From CAZFIO01 sp964519585 (GTDB taxonomy: Bacteria; Bacillota; Clostridia; Tissierellales; Tissierellaceae), in assembly GCA_964519585.1 (NCBI GenBank), contig CAZFIO010000016.1:1-22251 (forward strand): a stretch of DNA of 22,251 nucleotides, in the 5' to 3' direction. Of this stretch, positions 6,028-14,445 are shown piece by piece. The notes below the pieces were generated by a model. That model searched no databases and was not told the origin of the DNA. It saw only the letters and a list, made by a program, of their open reading frames with translations. The position numbers and the translations under genes were made by a program. Position 1 is the first letter of the stretch. Each line of letters begins with the position of its first letter.

Positions 6028-6933
6028 AAGGAGCCCGTGAGGCTCTTTTCCCACCTTTAACCTATGAACTACCAAGCATTTATTTATATCAACAACCAGA
6101 ACCTCATTATTAGATATATCATTAATATAAATATTTTCTTCACCATCATATAATATTTTTTTAGGTAATCCTCCTAAGAAAATTGATTTTTCTAGTCTCC
6201 TACCCCTTTCATTAAAACTGTAAAGAAATCTATCTTCCGGATTTATTAGATAAAAAATATCATATTTAGCAACTTTTACAAGATCGAAAAACAATCCATC
6301 TAATTCTATAGACCAGGTATTTTTCATGCTTCTTCTATCAATAGCCATAAGTCTACTTTTGTTGTAAACAGAATTGTTAATTATAGATAAGATGTATATG
6401 TTTTCATCTGAGATTTTAATTTTCAAGGGTTTATCAGGGATTTTAATTTCTTGTAACCCCCCATTAAAGTCCAATACACTAATGGAGTAGCTTTCAAAAT
6501 TACTTATATAGATTCTTTTATAGATTTCATCTATTTCTATTGAACTAGGGTTGTTTCCCAAAGAAATAGTTTCTATACTTTCCATGGTCTTCTCATCAAG
6601 AATTGAAAGTGAGTTGGAATCTGAATTAATTACATATATTTTATCAGAAAATATCCTTATATTTGAAGGATACCTACCTAGCTTAATAAAGGAGATCAAT
6701 TTTTCAGATTTTATATCAATCTTAATTAAGGAGTCATTTAGAGCATTGACTAGCAATAACTTTTCCTTTTTATCCATAAATAAATCAATGGGGCCCTTTT
6801 GGTCCAGAGTTTCATAATCATTGTTAAGGATTTTATTTATATACAAGGTATAAGTTTTGAAAGGATAAACCTCACTTATAATACTTATACTATCATCCCT
6901 AAAGTTTGTAGTGATAATTTTCTTAGAAAGCAA
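6019..6933 (-). CDS. YncE/YVTN-like beta-propeller protein
   Basis: A 304-residue protein of repeating four-strand blades, each with a hydrophobic strand ending in IYV/IYI plus N/D-x-x-S/N-N-x-(I/V)-x-V-(I/L)-D. Clear examples are IYVINSDSNSLSILD, IYISNFESYSISVLD and IYINDISNNEVLVVD, with linkers like ISLGNNPSSIEI and LKVGKEPHGLLLL. This is the YncE/YVTN propeller pattern. No signal peptide is visible, unlike most YncE proteins, so it may be cytosolic. The start is placed at a TTG (6933) because GGGGGTG lies 5 bases upstream; the ATG 18 bases earlier has no ribosome site. It overlaps the convergent DUF4364 gene by 9 bases. Ligand and partner are unknown. Confidence 0.72.
   Translation of the reverse strand: MLSKKIITTNFRDDSISIISEVYPFKTYTLYINKILNNDYETLDQKGPIDLFMDKKEKLLLVNALNDSLIKIDIKSEKLISFIKLGRYPSNIRIFSDKIYVINSDSNSLSILDEKTMESIETISLGNNPSSIEIDEIYKRIYISNFESYSISVLDFNGGLQEIKIPDKPLKIKISDENIYILSIINNSVYNKSRLMAIDRRSMKNTWSIELDGLFFDLVKVAKYDIFYLINPEDRFLYSFNERGRRLEKSIFLGGLPKKILYDGEENIYINDISNNEVLVVDINKCLVVHRLKVGKEPHGLLLL
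6028..6049 (+). terminator. Terminator of the DUF4364 gene
   Basis: GAGCC (6031-6035), loop CGTGA, GGCTC (6041-6045) and TTTT. It lies inside the 3' end of the convergent minus-strand beta-propeller gene, so its sequence is also coding on the other strand. Confidence 0.75.
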
Positions 6934-6998
6934 TTTTACACCCCCATCCATATATACAATTTATGCTAAAGTAGATATAAGAGTGAAAAGTTTCCAAG

Positions 6999-7032
6999 AA
7001 AAAACTTCTGTAGGTGAGACTACAGAAGTTTT
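6999..7032 (-). terminator. Terminator of the valS-folC operon
   Basis: A perfect 13-bp inverted repeat (7001-7013 and 7020-7032, 6-base loop) followed on the minus strand by TTTTTT. The folC TAG stop (7020-7022) is part of the stem. Confidence 0.88.
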
Positions 7033-8306
7033 GCAATGGTCCTAACATCGCCTATAAGGTAGAGAGAACCTCCAAATATTATTAAGTCGTCCTTTTCAGC
7101 TAATTCCAGGGATTTCTCTACTGCTTTTTTAATATCCTTTTCAATATATATATTTTTATTATACTTGCTGATTCTTTCTGCCAATTCATTAGCTTCCATT
7201 TTTCTTGGGATATTTGCTTCTGTTACTACAATCATATCAGCCATTCCTGCCAATTCTTCCACCATATGGTCTACATCCTTATCCTTAAGGATTGCAATTC
7301 CCAATATAAGTTTCCTATAGTTAAACAGTTTTAAGGCCCTGGCAAGGTTTCTAATCCCCTGCATATTGTGTGCCCCATCTATTAGGAAGCCTGGATTTAC
7401 CCTTAGAAGTTCCAGACGACCATTCCATTTTGTCTTTTTAAGTCCACTGTAGATGTGCCTATTTTCTATATTAATTTTACCTTTTTCCCTTAATACAAGC
7501 AGGGTGGTTACCGCTAAGGCAGCATTATAATTTTGATAATGTCCTAGCATGGATATTTTAAGATTTTCCAATCTTTCATCACCGTATTCATAGTTAAATA
7601 CACTACCAGAACTAGATTCCTCAACTATATCTACATCGGGGCTAATATGGATTTCAGCCTGCTTATCCCTTATAACCTCTTTAATTACATCCTTGGCTTC
7701 CTCTTTTTGAGGATAGGATATTACCAGGCCATTTTCCTTTATAATTCCCGCTTTTTGATAGGCAATCTTTCCTAGTGTATCCCCCAGCTCATTAATATGG
7801 TCAAAATCTATAGTGGTTATAACCGATGCCAAAGAAGTTTTTATAATATTTGTGGAATCGAATCTTCCTCCTAGGCCTACCTCTAGAACTACATAGTCTG
7901 GAGCCTTTTCTGCATAGTAAGCAAAAGCCAAAGCAGTAACTATTTCAAAAGTTGTGGGATGTTCCCAACCTTCATCTAGCATTTTGTCTGCTGCTATTTT
8001 TATTAGGCTTGTTATACGGCCTAAATCTTCATCAGGAATATCCACTCCATTTACTTGTATTCTTTCGTTAAATCTTTCTAAGTATGGAGAAGTAAAGAGG
8101 CCTACATCATAGCCTGCCTCTATTAGGCAGTTAGAAATATATGATGATGTGGAGCCTTTACCATTGGTTCCTGCCACATGTATTATCTCTAAACCATCTT
8201 GAGGGTTGCCCAAAAACTCCAAAAGTTTACCTATAGAATCCAAGCCTAGCCTAGATCCAAACTTATCCTTATCATTTATATAAGCGATAGCTTCAGAGTA
8301 ATTCAT
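7020..8306 (-). CDS. folC: Bifunctional folylpolyglutamate/dihydrofolate synthase
   Basis: A 428-residue Mur-ligase-fold enzyme that adds glutamate to folates, and in bifunctional members also to dihydropteroate. Seen: P-loop HVAGTNGKGSTSS near residues 43-55, VVLEVGLGGRFDSTN for metal and substrate binding, the TTIDFDHINELGDTLGKIAYQKAGIIK block with the carbamylated-lysine position, the linker RLELLRVNPGFLIDGAHN, and an intact C-terminal domain. Length is normal. The start is ambiguous among three consecutive ATG codons (8312, 8309, 8306); AAGGTGG is best spaced from the third. The first ATG overlaps the valS stop (ATGA), so translation is coupled to valS. Confidence 0.95.
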   Translation of the reverse strand: MNYSEAIAYINDKDKFGSRLGLDSIGKLLEFLGNPQDGLEIIHVAGTNGKGSTSSYISNCLIEAGYDVGLFTSPYLERFNERIQVNGVDIPDEDLGRITSLIKIAADKMLDEGWEHPTTFEIVTALAFAYYAEKAPDYVVLEVGLGGRFDSTNIIKTSLASVITTIDFDHINELGDTLGKIAYQKAGIIKENGLVISYPQKEEAKDVIKEVIRDKQAEIHISPDVDIVEESSSGSVFNYEYGDERLENLKISMLGHYQNYNAALAVTTLLVLREKGKINIENRHIYSGLKKTKWNGRLELLRVNPGFLIDGAHNMQGIRNLARALKLFNYRKLILGIAILKDKDVDHMVEELAGMADMIVVTEANIPRKMEANELAERISKYNKNIYIEKDIKKAVEKSLELAEKDDLIIFGGSLYLIGDVRTIAKLL

Positions 8307-8308
8307 CA

Positions 8309-10963
8309 TCATTCCACCTTATTTATATTTTTTATATTTTCTATGCTTTCCAATACCTTCTCCATCATATCTTCATATTTCTTTTCTTTATCTTTTTCTT
8401 CATTGATGATTTTTTCTGGAGCCTTTGATATAAAACTTTCATTGGACAATTTACCATTTACCCTTTTTAGCTCCTCTTCTAACTTAGATTTTTCTTTTTC
8501 TAACCTTTCCATTTCTTTTTCAAAATCTATCAGATCCTTAAGAGGTAGATAAGCTTCTGCCTTATCCAAGACCACAACCATATTATTCTCTCCTAAGTCT
8601 TCTTTGTTTTCTAGTAATTGAATTTCATCTCCACTAGCTAGGTTTATAAAGTATCTTCTGCCATTGTTTATAATCTTCTTAATCTTTTCATCTTCACTTA
8701 TAAATATAATGTTTGCCTTCCTAGAAGGGGCAATACCCATTTCTGCCCTAGCATTCCTAATTGATTTTATTGCAGTTTTTATATATTCAATTTCTTCTTC
8801 CTGCTTATTAAATTCAAATCCTTCATCATATTTTGGCCAAGCACTTAGTATAAGTGGCTCTTCATTTCCAGGCAGGTGTTGCCAAATCTCCTCAGTAATA
8901 AAGGGCATAAAGGGATGAAGTAATTTGTTTATATCTTTTAAAACATAGAGTAATACTTCTTGGGCAGTCCTTTTGCTAGTCTCATCATGGCCATAAAGTC
9001 TAGATTTCACCATTTCTATATACCAATCACAGTACTCATCCCAAATAAAATCATATATAGCTTGAGCTGCAAGGCCTATTTCATATTTATCAAGATTCTT
9101 GGATACTACTTCAATTAAATTGTTCAACTTTGAAAGAATCCACTTGTCTTCATTTTCTAGTTTTTCCATATTTATTTCTTTTATATCCTCATCTAGGTTC
9201 ATCAAAACAAATCTTGTAGCATTCCAAAGTTTGTTGGCAAAGTTTCTGTTGGCTTCTACCCTTTCCATATAAAATCTCATATCATTTCCAGGAGTATTGC
9301 CAGTAACTAGGGTAAACCTTAAAGCATCTGCACCATAAACATCTATAACCTCCAGTGGATCTATACCATTATCCAGGGACTTGCTCATTTTCCTGCCTTG
9401 ACTATCTCTTACAAGGCCTGTAAGGAAAACATCCTTAAAGGGAACTTGACCAGTTTGTTCAATAGAAGAGAAGACCATCCTAACTACCCAAAAGAAAATT
9501 ATATCGTAGCCTGTAACCAGCACATCAGTTGGGAAAAAGTAGTCTAGATCATCTGTCTTTTCTGGCCATCCAAGGGTTGAGAAAGGCCACAAGGCTGAAG
9601 AGAACCATGTATCAAGGGTATCATTATCCTGGTACAGATTTGTACTCTGGCATTTACTACATGACTCAGGGTTTTTCCTGCTTACTAATATTTCCCCGCA
9701 ATCTTCACAATAATAGACAGGTAATCTATGACCCCACCAAAGTTGTCTAGATATACACCAGTCCCTAATATTCACAAGCCAGTCTTCATATACCTTTCCA
9801 AACCTATCCGGTATAAATTTCAGTTGATCATTTTTATATGCTTCTAAGGCTGGTTTTGCTAGTTCTTCCATCTTTACAAACCATTGTTTTGAAATCAATG
9901 GCTCTATAACAGTGCTACACCTTTCACAGTGACCCACAGCATTTTCATGGTCCTTGACCTCAACTAAATAGTTTCCTGCTATTAAGTCTTCAACCACCTT
10001 TTTTCTTGCCTCATATCTTTCTAGGCCCGCATAGCTTCCACCATTTTCACTTATGGTCCCATTTTCATTCATAATTATACATTGACCAAGATTATGTCTT
10101 TCACCTATATCAAAGTCATTGGGATCGTGGGATGGGGTTATTTTTAAAGCACCAGAGCCGAATTCCATCTCTACATAATCATCTTGAATTATGGGGATTT
10201 CCCTATTCATTAGTGGGAGTATAGCAGTTTTCCCTGCTAAATCCTTATATCTTTCATCATCAGGGTGCACAGCTATGGCTAGGTCTCCTAACATGGTTTC
10301 AGGCCTAGTAGTAGCTATAACAATAAATTCATCACTATCTTTGATAGGATACCTTATGTGCCAAATATGGCCATGGACATCTTCATGTTCTACTTCTGCA
10401 TCAGATATGGCAGTCATACAGGAAGGGCACCAGTTGATTATCCTATCTCCTCTATAAATTAGGCCCTTTTCATAAAGCCTTATAAACACTTCTTCCACAG
10501 CATGGCTCATACTATCATCCAGGGTAAACCTATCCCTAGTCCAATCACAGGATACCCCAAGCTTTCTTGATTGGTTTTTGATGGTATTTCCATATTTATG
10601 GGTCCAATCCCAAGCTTCTTCTAAAAAACCTTCCCTACCGAGTTCTTCTTTAGACTTTCCTTCTTTCTTAATCTTATCAACCACCCTGGCTTCTGTAGAA
10701 ATACTGGCATGGTCAGTGCCAGGTAGCCATAGGGCTGCATATCCATCCATTCTCTTCCACCTAATTAATATATCCTGAATAGTATGGCCCAAGGCATGGC
10801 CCATATGAAGGCTCCCTGTTACATTTGGTGGGGGCATCATTATGGTAAATGGCTCCTTGTCTTTGTCAATATGGGCAACAAAATGCCCATTTTCTTCCCA
10901 AAACTCATACAAACGGTCTTCAAATTCTTTGGGGTTATAAGTTTTTACTAAATTTTCAATCAT
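8309..10963 (-). CDS. valS: Valyl-tRNA synthetase
   Basis: An 884-residue class I synthetase charging tRNA-Val. Seen: PPPNVTGSLHMGHALG with HIGH-type HMGH at 53-56, GTDHASISTEARV, the editing (CP1) domain with IATTRPETMLGD, Cys pairs WCPSC, CERC, YYCEDC and CSKC suggesting zinc knuckles, GRKMSKSLDNGIDP near residue 525, the anticodon-binding helical domain, and a C-terminal coiled coil rich in Lys/Glu that is typical of ValS. Full length, with no disrupted motif. GAGAGG precedes the ATG. It is expressed behind a T-box leader with a consensus promoter and is the first gene of the valS-folC pair. Confidence 0.98.
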   Translation of the reverse strand: MIENLVKTYNPKEFEDRLYEFWEENGHFVAHIDKDKEPFTIMMPPPNVTGSLHMGHALGHTIQDILIRWKRMDGYAALWLPGTDHASISTEARVVDKIKKEGKSKEELGREGFLEEAWDWTHKYGNTIKNQSRKLGVSCDWTRDRFTLDDSMSHAVEEVFIRLYEKGLIYRGDRIINWCPSCMTAISDAEVEHEDVHGHIWHIRYPIKDSDEFIVIATTRPETMLGDLAIAVHPDDERYKDLAGKTAILPLMNREIPIIQDDYVEMEFGSGALKITPSHDPNDFDIGERHNLGQCIIMNENGTISENGGSYAGLERYEARKKVVEDLIAGNYLVEVKDHENAVGHCERCSTVIEPLISKQWFVKMEELAKPALEAYKNDQLKFIPDRFGKVYEDWLVNIRDWCISRQLWWGHRLPVYYCEDCGEILVSRKNPESCSKCQSTNLYQDNDTLDTWFSSALWPFSTLGWPEKTDDLDYFFPTDVLVTGYDIIFFWVVRMVFSSIEQTGQVPFKDVFLTGLVRDSQGRKMSKSLDNGIDPLEVIDVYGADALRFTLVTGNTPGNDMRFYMERVEANRNFANKLWNATRFVLMNLDEDIKEINMEKLENEDKWILSKLNNLIEVVSKNLDKYEIGLAAQAIYDFIWDEYCDWYIEMVKSRLYGHDETSKRTAQEVLLYVLKDINKLLHPFMPFITEEIWQHLPGNEEPLILSAWPKYDEGFEFNKQEEEIEYIKTAIKSIRNARAEMGIAPSRKANIIFISEDEKIKKIINNGRRYFINLASGDEIQLLENKEDLGENNMVVVLDKAEAYLPLKDLIDFEKEMERLEKEKSKLEEELKRVNGKLSNESFISKAPEKIINEEKDKEKKYEDMMEKVLESIENIKNINKVE

Positions 10964-10994
10964 AATATACCTCTCTTTTCTTTTGTTTTTTAAA

Positions 10995-11239
10995 TAGTTA
11001 AACCCCTCATCCTATTCTAAGGACGAAGGGTTTAAATCGCGGTACCACCTTAATTCCATGACCTTTGGCCATGGCACTCAACTATATAAGGGTATTCCCC
11101 TTTAGGCCTACTTACTTTCAGCCTAAATACTCAGAAGCTACCTTCAATAGACATTGCTCTAGGGTCTTTCAGCCATGAACCCTTTCTCTGTAAAAGTTAT
11201 CCATTTACTCCTCTTCATCAAAGTAAAATATAAAAGATT
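10995..11239 (-). promoter_or_regulatory. T-box riboswitch (valine) controlling valS
   Basis: The minus-strand leader has the T-box AAGGTGGTACCGCG (11038-11051), an AGAGA and GCTG-AAAG distal stem I, and a 14-bp terminator stem (11000-11013 with 11020-11033, with wobble pairs) whose U-tract is weak. In stem I, the 5' loop AGGAGTA is flanked by GAAG, which pairs with CTTC. The opposite loop strand reads GAAGGTAG, one base longer than in the trpS T-box. Counting from the lower helix, the specifier is GTA (11139-11141), a valine codon, followed by purine G. The antiterminator would be stabilised by uncharged tRNA-Val. Confidence 0.93.
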
Positions 11240-11245
11240 TATCTA

Positions 11246-11274
11246 ATTATATAAATAAAGTCTAACTTTGTCAA
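11246..11274 (-). promoter_or_regulatory. Consensus sigma-A promoter of valS
   Basis: TTGACA (11269-11274), exactly 17 bases, then TATAAT (11246-11251): a perfect vegetative promoter. The -35 abuts the pgsA stop codon (11275-11277). Transcription would start near 11239, at the foot of the T-box leader. Confidence 0.92.
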
Positions 11275-11808
11275 CTATGATACCTTGTTTTCCCTAATAG
11301 ATAGATATATGCTTAGATAATTTATAAAAGCAATAAGATTTAATAATACAGTTATAAAAAAGAGACCCTTTATAATTATTTCTGGCAGGTGGAAGATAAC
11401 AGATAAGGTGGCCCCATAGAAAAAAATAGTGGCAATTTTCCCAAATTTGTTTGAGGACATAACCTGATTACCCTTAAATAAGTATAAAATTGCTCCTCCA
11501 ATTATCATGGTTAATTCCTTTATACCAAGGGCTAAGGGGATCCAATATGAGATTAGCTTAGCATGGGTAAAACTAATAAGAACTGCAAAGGTCATCAGCT
11601 TATCTGCCAAGGGGTCTAATACACTACCTAATTTTGTTGTCATATCATATTTCCTTGCTATGTAGCCATCTAAAACATCTGATATTCCTGCCAACATAAA
11701 GATTACACCTGCTATCATAATACCATTTGTCATATTTGAAAAGAAAGCTGTTAGATAAATTGGGACTAAAACAATCCTTAAAGTAGTAAGCAAATTAGGT
11801 ATATTCAT
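11275..11808 (-). CDS. pgsA: CDP-diacylglycerol-glycerol-3-phosphate 3-phosphatidyltransferase
   Basis: A 177-residue membrane enzyme making phosphatidylglycerol-phosphate, the committed step to anionic phospholipids. Seen: the full CDP-alcohol phosphotransferase signature, Asp44-x2-Asp47-Gly48-x2-Ala51-Arg52-x8-Gly61-x3-Asp65-x3-Asp69, between TM segments; the N-terminus MNIPNLLTTLRIVLVPIYL is typical of PgsA. About six hydrophobic segments and normal length. AGGGAGAT precedes the ATG. It ends directly against the valS promoter. No hairpin was seen between pgsA and that promoter, so pgsA transcripts may run into the T-box. A phosphatidylserine or cardiolipin synthase is less likely given the N-terminus. 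Confidence 0.92.
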   Translation of the reverse strand: MNIPNLLTTLRIVLVPIYLTAFFSNMTNGIMIAGVIFMLAGISDVLDGYIARKYDMTTKLGSVLDPLADKLMTFAVLISFTHAKLISYWIPLALGIKELTMIIGGAILYLFKGNQVMSSNKFGKIATIFFYGATLSVIFHLPEIIIKGLFFITVLLNLIAFINYLSIYLSIRENKVS

Positions 11809-11910
11809 AGACTATCTCCCTTCTTGATATTAGTCACCATTGCTAAATATTCGAATAGAATATCATTATACAAAAGTATTATATTACTATATTATACAAG
11901 GAGTGATAGG

Positions 11911-12912
11911 ATGTCAAAAGGTTTTCGAAAACTTAGTATTTTTTTAGTTCTTGTATTGGTTTTTGCCTTGTTATTTACAGGATGTAGCAAAACCACCAAT
12001 AGAAAAGTCAAGCTTATGGAGGTAACTCATTCACTATTTTACACCCCTCAATATGTAGCAATTACACAAGGTTTTTTTGAGGAAGAAGGTCTAGAGATTG
12101 AACTTATAAATGGAGGTGGTGCTGATAAGGTTATGGCAGCCTTAATTAGTGGAGAGGTAGAAATAGGCTTCATGGGCCTGGAAGCATCAGTTTATGTTTA
12201 CAATCAATCTAGGGATAACTATGCTATAAACTTTGCTCAACTTACCCAAAGAGATGGATCCTTTTTAGTAGGCAGGGAAAAGGATGACAACTTTACATTT
12301 GACAAGGTTAAGGGAAAGACCATTATCGGTGGTAGAAAGGGCGGAATGCCAGAAATGACCCTAGAATATGTCCTTAAGTCCCATGGCCTAAAACTTGATG
12401 AAGATGTAGTGGTAAGGACAGATGTGCAGTTTGATGCTATGGCTGGAGCATTCTTAGCAGGAGAAGGAGACTTCGTTACATTATTTGAACCTGTTGCCAG
12501 TTCTCTAGAAAAAGAAGGCAAGGGCTATGTTGTTGCTTCTATTGGTAGGGAAGGTGGCTATATACCTTATACTGGCTACTCCACTACCAAAAAAATCATG
12601 GAAAGTGACCCAGAATTGGTCCAAAAATTTACCAATGCCCTATACAAAGGTTTAGTTTGGGTGCAAAATTCATCTACTGAGGAAATTGCAAAGGCAGTTA
12701 AGCCCCAATTCCCTGATACTGAAGATGATGTTTTGATGGCCCTAATTGATAGATATAGGGACCAGGATAGCTGGAAGCCTGACCTGCTTATTAGTGAGGA
12801 TGGTTTTAACCATCTAATGGATATAATGGAGCTGGCAGGTGAGTTAGACAAGAGGGCAGACTACGATAAAATCGTTAATACTGAATTTGTAGAAAAAGCT
12901 ATGAAGAAATAA
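11911..12912 (+). CDS. ABC transporter solute-binding lipoprotein (SsuA/THI5-like)
   Basis: A 333-residue secreted lipoprotein. Seen: signal peptide with lipobox LLFTGC (Cys25), then an NMT1/SsuA-type binding fold: SLFYTPQYVAITQGFFEEEGLEIEL, GGADKVMAALISGEVEIGFMG, KGKTIIGGRKGGMPEMTLEYVLKSHGL and VQFDAMAGAFLAGEGDFVTLFEP. Relatives bind thiamine-pyrimidine precursors, sulfonates or nitrate; the ligand here cannot be assigned. The ATG at 11911 has AAGGAG upstream; longer in-frame starts would put a non-signal stretch ahead of the signal peptide. No permease or ATPase gene adjoins it: upstream is divergent pgsA and downstream is convergent trpS, so its transporter must be encoded elsewhere. Confidence 0.88.
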   Translation: MSKGFRKLSIFLVLVLVFALLFTGCSKTTNRKVKLMEVTHSLFYTPQYVAITQGFFEEEGLEIELINGGGADKVMAALISGEVEIGFMGLEASVYVYNQSRDNYAINFAQLTQRDGSFLVGREKDDNFTFDKVKGKTIIGGRKGGMPEMTLEYVLKSHGLKLDEDVVVRTDVQFDAMAGAFLAGEGDFVTLFEPVASSLEKEGKGYVVASIGREGGYIPYTGYSTTKKIMESDPELVQKFTNALYKGLVWVQNSSTEEIAKAVKPQFPDTEDDVLMALIDRYRDQDSWKPDLLISEDGFNHLMDIMELAGELDKRADYDKIVNTEFVEKAMKK

Positions 12913-12949
12913 TAAAATCTCCCTTGATTTAGGGAGATTTTATTATTTC
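12911..12949. terminator. Bidirectional terminator between the SBP gene and trpS
   Basis: A perfect 14-bp inverted repeat (12911-12924 and 12931-12944, 6-base loop) with A-rich and U-rich flanks, so it can stop transcription from both convergent genes. It overlaps the stop codon of the solute-binding protein and reaches the trpS stop. Confidence 0.92.
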
Positions 12950-13935
12950 TATACAAATCCAATTTTCCTGTAAACCTTTCTTAGAGTTTTCATTGCTTTA
13001 TAGGAAGCCTTTTCTGCCCCTTCCCTATAAACCTTTTCTAGAAAGTCCTTATTTTTCATAAGATAATCATATTTTTCATGGATTGGTCTTAGTCCTTCTA
13101 CTACTATTTGACCCAAATCTTCCTTGAAATCACCATAACCCTTGCCTTCATATTTCTTTACTATAGAGTCTATATCTTCCTTGCTAAAGGCCTGGTATAG
13201 GTTAAGCAAATTTTTAATTCCTAATTGCTCATTGTTAAATGAAACTTGACCTAGGGAATCAGTCACAGCCCTTTTGATTTTCCTTCTTATAGTCTTTTCA
13301 TCATCTAGTAAAAGTATATAGGAATTTTCATCAGAATCTGACTTGCTCATTTTTGATTCAGGATCTTGCAAACTCATAATCCTGGCGCCAAACTCTTTAA
13401 TCAAAGGTTCTGGTAAATTAAAGGTATCACTATACCTGTTGTTAAATCTTTCTGCCAAGTCCCTAGTTAGTTCCAGGTGTTGTTTTTGATCTTCTCCAAC
13501 CGGGACAAGCTCAGTCTGGTAAAGCAAAATATCTGCAGCCATAAGAACCGGATAGGTAAAGAGGCCAGCATTTAAGTTTTCTTCAGATTTTTTTGATTTT
13601 TCCTTGAATTGGGTCATCCTATTTAACTGCCCCATATAGGTCATGGTATTTAAGACCCAGGCCAGTTCTGCATGAGCCGGAACATGAGACTGAATAAATA
13701 TGGTAGCCTTATCAGGGTCCAATCCAGAAGCAAGTAACAGGGCCAATACATCTAAGGTGTTCTTCCTCAAATCTTTGGCCACTTGGGGCACGGTTATAGC
13801 ATGCATATCTACAACACAATAATAACAGTCATACTCCTCCTGAAGCTCTACCCAATTTCTTATAGCTCCTATATAGTTACCTATGGTCAAAACCCCTGAG
13901 GGCTGGACCCCACTAAAAACTGATTTTTTTTCCAT
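12949..13935 (-). CDS. trpS: Tryptophanyl-tRNA synthetase
   Basis: A 328-residue class I synthetase charging tRNA-Trp. Seen: FSGVQPSGVLTIGNYIGA with the HIGH-equivalent TIGN (17-20), the MADILLYQTELVPVGEDQKQHLELTRD block for Trp/ATP contacts, and KMSKS at 195-199. Length is normal for bacterial TrpRS and no residue looks lost. AAGGGAGAA precedes the ATG. It is a single-gene unit behind a T-box with a UGG specifier, and ends in the shared bidirectional terminator. Confidence 0.98.
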   Translation of the reverse strand: MEKKSVFSGVQPSGVLTIGNYIGAIRNWVELQEEYDCYYCVVDMHAITVPQVAKDLRKNTLDVLALLLASGLDPDKATIFIQSHVPAHAELAWVLNTMTYMGQLNRMTQFKEKSKKSEENLNAGLFTYPVLMAADILLYQTELVPVGEDQKQHLELTRDLAERFNNRYSDTFNLPEPLIKEFGARIMSLQDPESKMSKSDSDENSYILLLDDEKTIRRKIKRAVTDSLGQVSFNNEQLGIKNLLNLYQAFSKEDIDSIVKKYEGKGYGDFKEDLGQIVVEGLRPIHEKYDYLMKNKDFLEKVYREGAEKASYKAMKTLRKVYRKIGFV

Positions 13936-14043
13936 GATTATTCTCCCTTCATTGTCTTTTTTATATTTTTAACCTAAATATTTTGATACAAAGTATCTCC
14001 CCAGGCCATGGGTTTCTAAAAATCTCAAGCTATATTAGACCAT

Positions 14044-14263
14044 AAAAAATACCTCCATCTCAAAATAGAGACGAAGGTTTACTCCGCGGTACCACTCTTA
14101 TTGCCTATAGGCCTACTTATAATCAAATAAGGCTGATTAACCCCATACCCTATTTATTCAGGTATATACTCACAAGTCCATTCACCATATAAGTATCACC
14201 AGGCTCCCACCAACCCCAGCTCTCTTTAGACCTTCTTATGATTACTTTTCTTGATCATTGTTA
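14044..14263 (-). promoter_or_regulatory. T-box riboswitch (tryptophan) controlling trpS
   Basis: The minus strand has T-box AAGAGTGGTACCGCGG (about 14086-14101), stem I with AAAGAGAGCTGGGG and GGTGGGAGCC, and specifier loop strand GAATGGA with the Trp codon TGG at 14178-14180. CAAG and CTTG close the specifier loop from below. The terminator is strong: ACCTTCGTCTC pairs with GAGATGGAGGT (14051-14061), followed by a U-run (14044-14050). A TATAAT (14270-14275) sits at the right distance for a start near 14263, but I see no good -35. The remaining gap to trpS (13936-14043) holds only a short GATAC/GTATC repeat and the ribosome site. Confidence 0.95.
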
Positions 14264-14445
14264 TTGATTATTATACACTATTTCATTCAAATATAAAATA
14301 GAATCTTATTTATATATCCTAGAAGATTATTTATTACTATGCAAAATATTATAATTATACTTTATACTTCCTTTGTAATACTATAATACTAAAGGATGGC
14401 TAATTAATCAAATCTAATTATCATCCCACAGAAGGAAGTGATCTC

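Noticed and set aside
8343..10778. Several plus-strand ORFs of 66-88 codons opposite valS
   Set aside because: They are shadows of the valS reading frame, lack ribosome sites, and the synthetase is intact on the other strand.
11848..11857. Palindrome TATTCGAATA upstream of the solute-binding protein as an operator
   Set aside because: Ten bases of AT-rich palindrome without a matching second site or a clear promoter are not enough to support an operator.
12237..12851. Two minus-strand ORFs opposite the solute-binding protein
   Set aside because: Low-complexity, Ser-rich shadow frames with no ribosome site; the plus-strand lipoprotein is complete.
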